From positions 124,001 through 188,000 of the forward strand of contig NZ_JNZY01000011.1 of the NCBI RefSeq assembly GCF_000717655.1: a stretch of 64,000 nucleotides of DNA, written 5' to 3'. This document shows, in pieces, positions 1-6,831 of this stretch. Within the stretch, counting starts at the first letter, position 1; each line of letters opens with the position of its first letter. The notes under the pieces are model-generated. The model saw nothing but the letters and a program-made list of their open reading frames with translations. It was not told the origin of the DNA and ran no database searches. This DNA is from Streptomyces katrae. GTDB lineage: Bacteria; Actinomycetota; Actinomycetes; Streptomycetales; Streptomycetaceae. The translations under genes and the position numbers were made by a program.

Positions 1-453
1 ATGGCCTCGGCCGTCGGCGCCGTGAACACGTACTGGGCCTACCTGGTGCCCGCCCTGGTCAATCCCTTCGGGGTCTACCTGGCCCGCGTGTTCGCCGAGG
101 GCTACGTCCCCGACGAGGTGCTGGCCGCCGCCCGCGTCGACGGCGCGGGTGAACTGCGGCTGTTCGCTCACGTGTCGTTCCCGATGCTGTGGCCGGGGTT
201 TGTGACCATCTTCCTGTTCACCTTCACGGCCATCTGGAACAACTTCTACGGCGCCCTGACCATGCTGAACGACGAGCGGCTCTACCCCGTCAGTCTGGGC
301 CTGTTCATGTGGAACCGCAGCGTCTACCAGCAGCCCGAGCTCTATCCCCTGGTGATCACCGGTTCACTCGTCGCCGTCGTCCCGCTCGTGCTGGCCTTCC
401 TCGGCCTGCAGCGGTTCTGGCGCTCGGGTCTCACCGCAGGAGCCGTCAAGTGA
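1..453 (+). CDS. Carbohydrate ABC transporter permease (MalG type), 5' truncated
   Basis: The C-terminal 150 residues of an inner-membrane permease of a sugar ABC importer are visible; the true start lies left of the window. The EAA loop that docks the ATPase is clear at about residues 29-60 (E-G-Y then AAA-x-x-DGAG, ending in a FP-x-L-x-P-like turn). Hydrophobic segments around residues 60-80 and 118-138 fit the last membrane helices of a MetI-fold permease. The next gene starts inside its stop codon (GTGA overlap), so the two are co-transcribed. The substrate cannot be told from the sequence; the neighbouring sugar-acid and TIM-barrel enzymes suggest a sugar or sugar derivative. Confidence 0.9.
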   Translation: MASAVGAVNTYWAYLVPALVNPFGVYLARVFAEGYVPDEVLAAARVDGAGELRLFAHVSFPMLWPGFVTIFLFTFTAIWNNFYGALTMLNDERLYPVSLGLFMWNRSVYQQPELYPLVITGSLVAVVPLVLAFLGLQRFWRSGLTAGAVK

Positions 454-1484
454 CCCACCGTCTCCTCCCCCGGCGGCGCCCCGCCACGGTGCTCGCCATG
501 AGCCCCGGCACCCGGGCCGCCGTCCTCAGCGGCCGGATGCTGCCCGAGCTCGTCCGCGTCGCCGACGTGGACGCCGATCTGCTGCTGACCGGCTTCGACC
601 ACGACGATCCCGAGCTCCACCGCCGCCTCGCGGAGGCCGAGGTGCTGTTCACCGGCTGGGGCTGCCCTCCGCTCGACACCGGGGCGCTGGACCGGATGCC
701 GCGGCTGCGCGCCGTGGTGCATGCCGCCGGGAGCGTCAAACACCATGTCACGGAGGCCTGCTGGGAGCGCGGTCTGCTGGTCTCCAGTGCCGCCGCCGCA
801 AATGCCCTACCGGTCGCCGAGTACACGCTCGCCGCGATCCTGTTCGCCAACAAGCGGGTCCTGGAATCCGCCCACGCCTACCGGGCGGCGCGCGCCCCGA
901 TCGACCTGCTGCGCCGCTACCCGGCCGTCGGCAACTACCACCGCACCGTCGGCATCGTCGGCGCCTCGCTCATCGGCCGACGCGTCATGGAACTGCTGCG
1001 CCCGTTCGACCTGCGGGTGCTCGTCCACGATCCGTACGTCGACCCGGCCGAGCTCGCCACGCTGGGCGGCGAGTCCTGCGCGCTCGACGAACTGCTGCGC
1101 CGCAGCGACGTGGTGAGCCTGCACGCCCCCGCGCTCCCCACGACCCGCCATCTGCTGGACGCCGCCCGGCTGGCCCTGATGCCGGACGGCGCGACGCTCG
1201 TCAACACCGCGCGGGGCTCGCTCGTCGACACCGTGGCGCTCACCGAGGAGCTGGTCGCGGGACGGCTGCACGCCGTGCTCGACCACACCGAGCCCGAGGT
1301 TCTGCCCACCGGCTCCCCGCTGTACGACCTCCCGAACGTACTGCTCACCCCGCATGTGGCGGGCTCGTTGGGCGGGGAGCTGGACCGGCTGGCGGCCACC
1401 GCGGTCGAGGAACTGGAGCGGTACGCCATGGGCCTGGACTTCCGCTACGCCGTCGACCGCGGGCGGCTCGCCTACTCGGCCTGA
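450..1484 (+). CDS. D-isomer-specific 2-hydroxyacid dehydrogenase
   Basis: A 344-residue NAD-dependent dehydrogenase of the D-2-hydroxyacid family, which interconverts 2-oxo acids and D-2-hydroxy acids. The Rossmann motif GIVGASLIG lies at about residues 168-176. The substrate-binding Arg sits in NTARGSL (about 252), the acid in DHTEPE and the catalytic His in LTPHVAG (about 300). The chosen GTG start at 450 overlaps the permease TGA; an in-frame ATG at 498 is an alternative. Its stop overlaps the convergent isomerase gene by 13 bp. Substrate unknown; the position behind a sugar permease suggests a sugar-derived acid. Confidence 0.88.
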   Translation: MTHRLLPRRRPATVLAMSPGTRAAVLSGRMLPELVRVADVDADLLLTGFDHDDPELHRRLAEAEVLFTGWGCPPLDTGALDRMPRLRAVVHAAGSVKHHVTEACWERGLLVSSAAAANALPVAEYTLAAILFANKRVLESAHAYRAARAPIDLLRRYPAVGNYHRTVGIVGASLIGRRVMELLRPFDLRVLVHDPYVDPAELATLGGESCALDELLRRSDVVSLHAPALPTTRHLLDAARLALMPDGATLVNTARGSLVDTVALTEELVAGRLHAVLDHTEPEVLPTGSPLYDLPNVLLTPHVAGSLGGELDRLAATAVEELERYAMGLDFRYAVDRGRLAYSA

Positions 1485-2287
1485 GGCGCGGCCGCCGCCG
1501 CCTGCACCGTCGCCACGAGGCCCTCCAGGTAGTCCCGGCCCCGTGCGAGCTGTCCCGGCAGCTCGGCGGCGCCGGGATACCAGCGTTTCTCGTACTCCCA
1601 GCAGAGCCAGCCGTCCGGCGGTACGGCGGCCACCGCCTCGGCGAGCGGCAGCACTCCGGTGCCGAGCCCGAGGGGGGTCAGCTCCTGCGCCGACGCCACG
1701 TCCTTCACCTGTACGTAGCCCAGGTGCCCGGCCAGGGACCGCCGCGTCTCGGCCGGGGACTCGCCCCCGAGCCAGGTGTGCAGTACGTCCCACAGCGCGC
1801 CCGCACCGCAATGCGCGACCCGGTCCAGCACCCGCCCGGCGGCGGCTCCGGTCCGGTGCGAGTCGTGCGTCTCGAGCAGGATCCGCACCCCGTGCCGCTC
1901 GGCGAACGGCGCGGCGGCGGCCAGCCGGCGTACCGCATGCGCGTCGGCGACGGCCGCGGACTGCTGGGCTCCGCCGGGGAACACCCGGACGTACGGGGCT
2001 TCGAGGTCGGCGGCGAGCCGCACCAGGCCGTGCAGTTCGGCGAGGACCGGCTCGTCCGCTCCGGGGGCGGCCACTCGGGCATAGCCCGCGACCCCGAGGA
2101 CCGTGACGCCGGCGGCGGTGAGGGTGCGCAGACCCGCCGCACGGTCGGCCGGCGGGCTGTCGGGGTGCAGGGGCTCCTCGGGGTGGGCGCGCAGTTCGAG
2201 GCCGTCGTAGCCGTGGGCGGCGGCGAGGGCGGCGGTCCGGTCGAGCGGCGTGCCGGGCAGGCCGAGCGTGGAGTAGGCGTACCTCAC
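1472..2287 (-). CDS. Sugar phosphate isomerase/epimerase (xylose isomerase-like TIM barrel)
   Basis: A 271-residue AP-endonuclease-2-fold (xylose isomerase-like) TIM barrel. Candidate metal ligands are the Glu of LLETHDS, the Asp/His of LWDVLHTW, the Lys-Asp of VQVKDVAS and the Glu of CWEYEK. These proteins usually isomerise or epimerise keto-sugars or act on inosose-like substrates. The GTG start at 2287 overlaps the TGA of the upstream lacI gene by four bases, so repressor and enzyme form one operon. A second isomerase of the same fold lies across the repressor at 5912-6751. Exact reaction unknown. Confidence 0.85.
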   Translation of the reverse strand: MRYAYSTLGLPGTPLDRTAALAAAHGYDGLELRAHPEEPLHPDSPPADRAAGLRTLTAAGVTVLGVAGYARVAAPGADEPVLAELHGLVRLAADLEAPYVRVFPGGAQQSAAVADAHAVRRLAAAAPFAERHGVRILLETHDSHRTGAAAGRVLDRVAHCGAGALWDVLHTWLGGESPAETRRSLAGHLGYVQVKDVASAQELTPLGLGTGVLPLAEAVAAVPPDGWLCWEYEKRWYPGAAELPGQLARGRDYLEGLVATVQAAAAAPQAE

Positions 2288-3360
2288 GGACGGCTCGCGC
2301 CGGCCGGGGGCGGCGCGGTGGAGCCGCGCACCATGAGCTCGGTGGGCAGGGTGGTGATGCCGCCCGGGGGCAGCGGTCTGCGGCCGGTGACCAGCTGGGC
2401 GGCGAGTATGCCCGCCTCGCGCAGCGGCACGCGCACGGTGGTGAGCGCGGGGGCGGTGTCGACGCAGAAGGGGAGGTCGTCGAAGCCGGCGACGGAGACG
2501 TCTTCGGGGATGCGCAGACCGGCCTCGCGCAGGGCCGCGGCCACTCCGGTGGCGACGGTGTCGTTGGCCGCGGCGACGGCGGTGAAGGGTTCCCCGCGGC
2601 GCAGCAGTTCGCGGGTGGCGTCGTAGCCGGCGGAGCGCTCGAAGCCGGCGTGCACGGTGAGCGGGTCGCAGGCCGCGGGCAGGGCGGGATCGTGGCGCCG
2701 AAGCGCCTCGACGTGTCCGCCGAGCCGCTCCCGGGTGGTGCTCAGCCCCGGGGGGCCCGCGACGTACGCGATGCGCCGGTGGCCGAGCGTCAGCAGGTGC
2801 TCGGCGAGGCGGAAGGTGCCACCACGGTCGTCGAACATGACGGTGGCGACGGGCAAAGCGGCGGATACGGGCAGCGGGGGCCGGCCGCACAGGACGACGG
2901 GCGCTCCGGTGCCCGCCATCCGGGTGATGCGGGCGGTGAGCGCCGCGGTGTGCCCCGGCTCCTCCACGGCGCCGCCGGTCAGGACGACCCCGCCGGCCCG
3001 CTGGCCCTCCAGCAGGGTGAGGTAGGCGAGTTCGGCCGCGGGGGCGCCCTCGGTGTTGCAGACGACGGCGAGCCGGCGGGCGTCCGGCCGGCTCGCAGGC
3101 GAGAGGGCGCTCTGCAGGGATCCGGCGAGGATGCCGAAGAAGCTGTCCGCGACGTCGTGGACGAGGACGCCGATCAGGTCGGACGTGGCGGCCGCGAGGG
3201 CGCGGGCGGGGCCGTTGGCCACGTAGCCGAGCTGTTCGACGGCTTGTTCCACCCGCGTCCGGGTGCCCCCGGCCACCGGGTATCCGCCGTTGAGCACCCG
3301 CGAGACCGTCGCGGGCGATACGCCCGCGTGCGCCGCGACCTCGGCGAGAGTCACCGCCAT
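2284..3360 (-). CDS. LacI-family transcriptional repressor
   Basis: A 358-residue DNA-binding repressor. The N-terminal helix-turn-helix (VTLAEVAAHAGVSPATVSRV) and hinge helix occupy residues 2-55, followed by a periplasmic-binding-protein-like sensor domain. The ATG at 3360 was chosen because a GGAGGGG ribosome site lies just upstream; the frame is open further upstream without a better start. It is divergent from the Gfo/Idh/MocA operon, and two perfect GAAAGCGCTTTC palindromes, a typical LacI-family operator, lie in the shared promoter. Autoregulation and sugar-induced derepression of both arms are likely (inference). Confidence 0.93.
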   Translation of the reverse strand: MAVTLAEVAAHAGVSPATVSRVLNGGYPVAGGTRTRVEQAVEQLGYVANGPARALAAATSDLIGVLVHDVADSFFGILAGSLQSALSPASRPDARRLAVVCNTEGAPAAELAYLTLLEGQRAGGVVLTGGAVEEPGHTAALTARITRMAGTGAPVVLCGRPPLPVSAALPVATVMFDDRGGTFRLAEHLLTLGHRRIAYVAGPPGLSTTRERLGGHVEALRRHDPALPAACDPLTVHAGFERSAGYDATRELLRRGEPFTAVAAANDTVATGVAAALREAGLRIPEDVSVAGFDDLPFCVDTAPALTTVRVPLREAGILAAQLVTGRRPLPPGGITTLPTELMVRGSTAPPPAGASRP

Positions 3361-3430
3361 CCTGCACCCCTCCTGCTCGTCCCGGGTCATCGTCTCATCC
3401 GGTGTGTGCCCCTCCATACTCCCCGATGAA

Positions 3431-3442
3431 GAAAGCGCTTTC
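3431..3442. promoter_or_regulatory. LacI-type operator O1 (GAAAGCGCTTTC)
   Basis: A perfect 12-bp palindrome in the divergent promoter region, 70 bp upstream of the lacI start. It is identical to the second copy at 3499. The central CG with AAAGCGCTTT flanks is the usual recognition core of LacI/GalR repressors. Confidence 0.85.
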
Positions 3443-3459
3443 CATCACCCGAATGAGTG

Positions 3460-3489
3460 TTGCGCGGTGACGATTCCCGGGCCTAGCCT
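3460..3489 (+). promoter_or_regulatory. Probable promoter of the oxidoreductase operon
   Basis: TTGCGC (3460-3465) and TAGCCT (3484-3489) are separated by 18 bp, resembling a Streptomyces housekeeping promoter. The predicted start point near 3496 would place operator O2 immediately downstream, where a bound repressor would block transcription. Confidence 0.5.
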
Positions 3490-3498
3490 GAACTGAGT

Positions 3499-3510
3499 GA
3501 AAGCGCTTTC
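3499..3510. promoter_or_regulatory. LacI-type operator O2 (GAAAGCGCTTTC)
   Basis: A second perfect copy of the 12-bp palindrome, 68 bp centre to centre from O1, close to the predicted +1 of the rightward operon. Two phased operators would allow cooperative binding or looping by a dimeric or tetrameric repressor. Confidence 0.85.
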
Positions 3511-3582
3511 TATCGAGGCTTTCCAGCACAACGCACGACCGAGCACGAAGAAGACAAGCGCCGGCACGAAGGAGGGGACACC

Positions 3583-4734
3583 GTGGAACGCAGGACGATC
3601 AAGGTCGCCATGAACGGCGTGACCGGGCGGATGGGATACCGCCAGCATCTGGTCCGCTCGCTGCTCGCCCTGCGGGAGCAGGGCGGGCTGGACCTGGGCG
3701 ACGGCCGGGTGCTGTGGCCCGAGCCGGTGCTGGTCGGGCGCCGGGAGCCGGCGCTGCGGGCCATCGCCGAGGAGCACGGACTGGAGCACGTCAGCACGGA
3801 CCTGGCGGCCGTGCTGGCCGACCCCGAGGTCGAGATCTACTTCGACGCCCAGGTCACCGGTGCCCGCGAGGCCGCGGTCCGGCAGGCCGTGGCGGCGGGC
3901 AAACACGTGTACTGCGAGAAGCCGACCGCCCTGACCTTCGCGTCCTCGCTCGAACTGGCCCGCCTGGCCTCGGCGGCGGGGGTGAAGCACGGCGTGGTCC
4001 AGGACAAGCTGTTCCTGCCGGGCCTGCTGAAGCTGAAGCGGTTGATCGAGGGCGGCTTCTTCGGCGAGATCCTCTCCGTGCGCGGGGAGTTCGGGTACTG
4101 GGTCTTCGAGGGGGACTGGCAGCCGGCCCAGCGGCCGTCGTGGAACTACCGGGCCCAGGACGGCGGGGGCATCGTCGCCGACATGTTCCCGCACTGGGAG
4201 TACCTGCTGCACGAGCTGTTCGGCCGGGTCCGCACGGTGCAGGCCCTGGCCCGTACGCACATCGGCCGCCGCTGGGACGAGGAGGGCAAACCGTTCGAGG
4301 CGACGGCGGACGACGCCGCGTACGGCGTGTTCGAGCTCGAGGGCGGTGCCGTCGCGCAGATCAACTCCTCCTGGGCGGTGCGGGTCCACCGGGACGAGCT
4401 GGTGGAGTTCCAGGTGGACGGGACGCACGGGTCGGCGGTGGCCGGGCTGCGCGGCTGCCGCATCCAGCACCGCGGGGCGACACCCAAGCCGGTGTGGAAC
4501 CCCGATCTGCCGCAGCCGGAGGCGTTCCGCGCCCAGTGGCAGGAGGTCCCGGACAACGTCCCCTTCGACAACGGCTTCAAGGCTCAGTGGGAGCTGTTCC
4601 TGCGCCATGTCGTACTCGACGAGCCCTGGCAGTGGGACTTGCTGGCCGGTGCGCGCGGGGTGCAGCTCGCCGAACTGGGGTTGCGGTCCTCGGCGGAGGG
4701 CCGGCGGCTGCCGGTGCCGGAGGTGGTCCTGTGA
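3583..4734 (+). CDS. Gfo/Idh/MocA-family NAD(P)-dependent oxidoreductase
   Basis: A 383-residue dehydrogenase. An N-terminal Rossmann fold begins IKVAMNGVTGRMGY; the family motif EKP is present in VYCEKPTAL (about residue 110), and a C-terminal alpha/beta substrate domain follows. Members oxidise or reduce sugars, inositols or their derivatives. The GTG start at 3583 follows a GGAGGGG ribosome site. Its stop overlaps the next gene (GTGA), placing it first in a three-gene operon under the two LacI operators. Substrate not predictable. Confidence 0.92.
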   Translation: MERRTIKVAMNGVTGRMGYRQHLVRSLLALREQGGLDLGDGRVLWPEPVLVGRREPALRAIAEEHGLEHVSTDLAAVLADPEVEIYFDAQVTGAREAAVRQAVAAGKHVYCEKPTALTFASSLELARLASAAGVKHGVVQDKLFLPGLLKLKRLIEGGFFGEILSVRGEFGYWVFEGDWQPAQRPSWNYRAQDGGGIVADMFPHWEYLLHELFGRVRTVQALARTHIGRRWDEEGKPFEATADDAAYGVFELEGGAVAQINSSWAVRVHRDELVEFQVDGTHGSAVAGLRGCRIQHRGATPKPVWNPDLPQPEAFRAQWQEVPDNVPFDNGFKAQWELFLRHVVLDEPWQWDLLAGARGVQLAELGLRSSAEGRRLPVPEVVL

Positions 4735-5915
4735 GCATCCGGCTGCCGTCTCCGGACGGCGGCTACCGCCTGCACCGGCCGTGTGGCAATCCGCTTCCTC
4801 CATTGGTCTGCGGTCCGGCGCGCAGCCGCAGGTTCTATGCGGCCGCGCATGTGGTCGCGGATCCGCTCGCGGCCTCGGCGGGCGGCTCGGGGCAGACCGG
4901 TCAGGAGGTGGACTGGGAGGCGACGCTGGCGTTCCGGCACCGGCTGTGGGCGCAAGGCCTCGGCGTCGCGGAGGCCATGGACACGGCGCAGCGCGGGATG
5001 GGCCTGGACTGGCCGGCCGCGGCGGAGCTGATCCGCCGGTCCGCCGCCGAGGCCCGGGCGGTGGGCGGCCGGATCGTCTGCGGCGCGGGCACCGACCAGC
5101 TGACCCCGGGCAGGCACGCGCCGGCCGTCATCACCGCGGCGTACGAGGAACAGCTCGCGCACATCGAGGCGTGCGGGGCGGGGGCCGTCCTGATGGCCTC
5201 CCGCGCCCTGGCGGCCGCGGCGCGCGGGCCGGAGGACTACCTGGAGGTGTACGGGCGGCTGCTGCGACAGAGCGCCCGGCCGGTCGTCCTGCACTGGCTC
5301 GGCCCGATGTTCGACCCGGAGCTGGCCGGGTACTGGGGCCACGCCGACCTCGACGCGGCCACCGAGGTGCTCCTGAAGATCATCGCCGACTGCCCGGAGA
5401 GGGTGGACGGGGTCAAGGTCTCGCTGCTGGACGCGGAGCGGGAGCGGGACATCCGGCGCAGACTCCCGCCCGGCGTGCGCTGCTACACGGGCGACGACTA
5501 CCACTATCCGGAACTGATCGCCGGGGGCGGGGAGGGGGCCGACGACGGGGAGCCCGGCAGCGACGCGCTGCTGGGCGTCTTCGACCCGATCGCCCCGCTG
5601 GCCGCCCGTGCGGCGCTCGCCCTCGACCGCGGCGATGCTGCGGGGTTCCGGGAGCTGCTGGATCCGACGGTGGTGCTGTCCCGGCACCTGTTCGCCCCGC
5701 CGACCCGCCACTACAAGACGGGGGTGGTGCTGCTGGCCTGGCTGGCGGGGTACCAGGAGCACTTCACGATGGTGGGCGGGCTGCAGTCGGCCCGGCCGCT
5801 CCCCCATCTGGCCACCGCGTACGAACAGGCCGATCTGCTGGGTCTGTTCCCCGATCCGGAGTTCGCCGAGGCGCGGATGCGCCGGCTCCTCGCGGTCTAC
5901 GGGGTGGCGTCATGA
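4731..5915 (+). CDS. DUF993 family protein (dihydrodipicolinate synthase-like)
   Basis: A 394-residue protein resembling the DUF993 branch of the dihydrodipicolinate synthase/NAL TIM-barrel superfamily. Recognisable stretches include VGGRIVCGAGTDQL near the N-terminal third, ARPVVLHWLGPMFDP and VDGVKVSLLDAE, the last carrying the Lys that could form a Schiff base. The first 45 or so residues are a divergent, Pro/Gly-rich lead-in. It starts in a GTGA overlap with the oxidoreductase and ends in an ATGA overlap with the isomerase, so translation of all three is probably coupled. An aldolase-type cleavage of a sugar acid is plausible but not proven for this family. Confidence 0.82.
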   Translation: MSIRLPSPDGGYRLHRPCGNPLPPLVCGPARSRRFYAAAHVVADPLAASAGGSGQTGQEVDWEATLAFRHRLWAQGLGVAEAMDTAQRGMGLDWPAAAELIRRSAAEARAVGGRIVCGAGTDQLTPGRHAPAVITAAYEEQLAHIEACGAGAVLMASRALAAAARGPEDYLEVYGRLLRQSARPVVLHWLGPMFDPELAGYWGHADLDAATEVLLKIIADCPERVDGVKVSLLDAERERDIRRRLPPGVRCYTGDDYHYPELIAGGGEGADDGEPGSDALLGVFDPIAPLAARAALALDRGDAAGFRELLDPTVVLSRHLFAPPTRHYKTGVVLLAWLAGYQEHFTMVGGLQSARPLPHLATAYEQADLLGLFPDPEFAEARMRRLLAVYGVAS

Positions 5916-6751
5916 GCCGGGGGCCGGCGCCTGCCCGGTTCAGCCTCAACCAGGAGACGGTCCGGCAGTGGTCGATGCCCGAGCTGGTCGCCGGGTGCGC
6001 GGAGGCCGGAGTGGGCGCGGTCGGGCTGTGGCGGGATCCGGTCCGGGAGTTCGGGCTGCGCGAGACGGCGAAGCTGTGCGCCGGGGCCGGCCTGCGGGTC
6101 AGCTCGCTGTGCCGCGGCGGGTTCTTCACCGCCGCCGATCCGGCGGGGCGTGCGGCGGCCCTCGAGGACAACCGCCGGGCCGTGGAGGAGGCAGCCGAAC
6201 TGGGCGCCGACGCACTGGTCCTGGTCTCGGGGGGCTTGGCCGCCGGCGACCGGGACCTGGTCGGGGCACGGCGGCGGATCGCCGACATCGTGGGCGAACT
6301 GGCCCCGTGGGCCGACGCGCACGGGATACGGCTGGGGATCGAGCCCCTGCATCCGATGTTCGCCGCGGACCGCTGTGTGGTCTCCACCCTCGGCCAGGCG
6401 CTGGACATCGCCGAGCAGTTCCCGGCGCGACAGGTGGGGGTGGTCGCCGATGCGTACCACCTGTGGTGGGACGAACGACTGCCGGCCGATCTGCGCCGTG
6501 CGGGTGCGGGCGGGCGGATCGTGTCGGTCCAGGTCGCCGACTGGGTGACCCCGCTCCCCGAAGGGGTGCTGCTGGGCCGGGGGCAGCTGGGCGACGGCTG
6601 CATCGATCTGCGGGCGTTCCGGGAGCTGGCCGACGAGGCCGGTTACCGGGGCCCGGTGGAGGTGGAGATCTTCCATCCGGGGCTGTGGGCACGGGACGGC
6701 TCCGAGGTGCTGAGGGAGGTGATCGACCGCTACCGCGAGCACGTGGCGTGA
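5912..6751 (+). CDS. Sugar phosphate isomerase/epimerase (TIM barrel)
   Basis: A 279-residue xylose-isomerase-like TIM barrel, last gene of the LacI-controlled operon. Metal-ligand-like residues appear in GIEPLHPMF (Glu), VGVVADAYHLWWD (Asp, His), VQVADW and VEVEIFHP (Glu). The ATG at 5912 overlaps the DUF993 stop. It differs from the isomerase at 1472-2287, so the locus encodes two barrels of the same fold, presumably for successive or alternative steps. Confidence 0.86.
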   Translation: MSRGPAPARFSLNQETVRQWSMPELVAGCAEAGVGAVGLWRDPVREFGLRETAKLCAGAGLRVSSLCRGGFFTAADPAGRAAALEDNRRAVEEAAELGADALVLVSGGLAAGDRDLVGARRRIADIVGELAPWADAHGIRLGIEPLHPMFAADRCVVSTLGQALDIAEQFPARQVGVVADAYHLWWDERLPADLRRAGAGGRIVSVQVADWVTPLPEGVLLGRGQLGDGCIDLRAFRELADEAGYRGPVEVEIFHPGLWARDGSEVLREVIDRYREHVA

Positions 6752-6779
6752 GGCAGGCCGAGCGGGGCGGGTGAGGGGC

Positions 6780-6814
6780 CGGTGCGGGAATCGGTGCGGG
6801 AATCGGTACGGGAT
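6780..6814. repeat. Three 12-bp tandem repeats (CGGTGCGGGAAT)
   Basis: Two perfect copies (6780-6791, 6792-6803) and a degenerate third copy form a short direct repeat just upstream of the ribosome site of the lyase gene. It may be slippage or iterated regulator half-sites; nothing decides between these. Confidence 0.6.
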
Positions 6815-6831
6815 CGGACAAGGAGCAAGCG

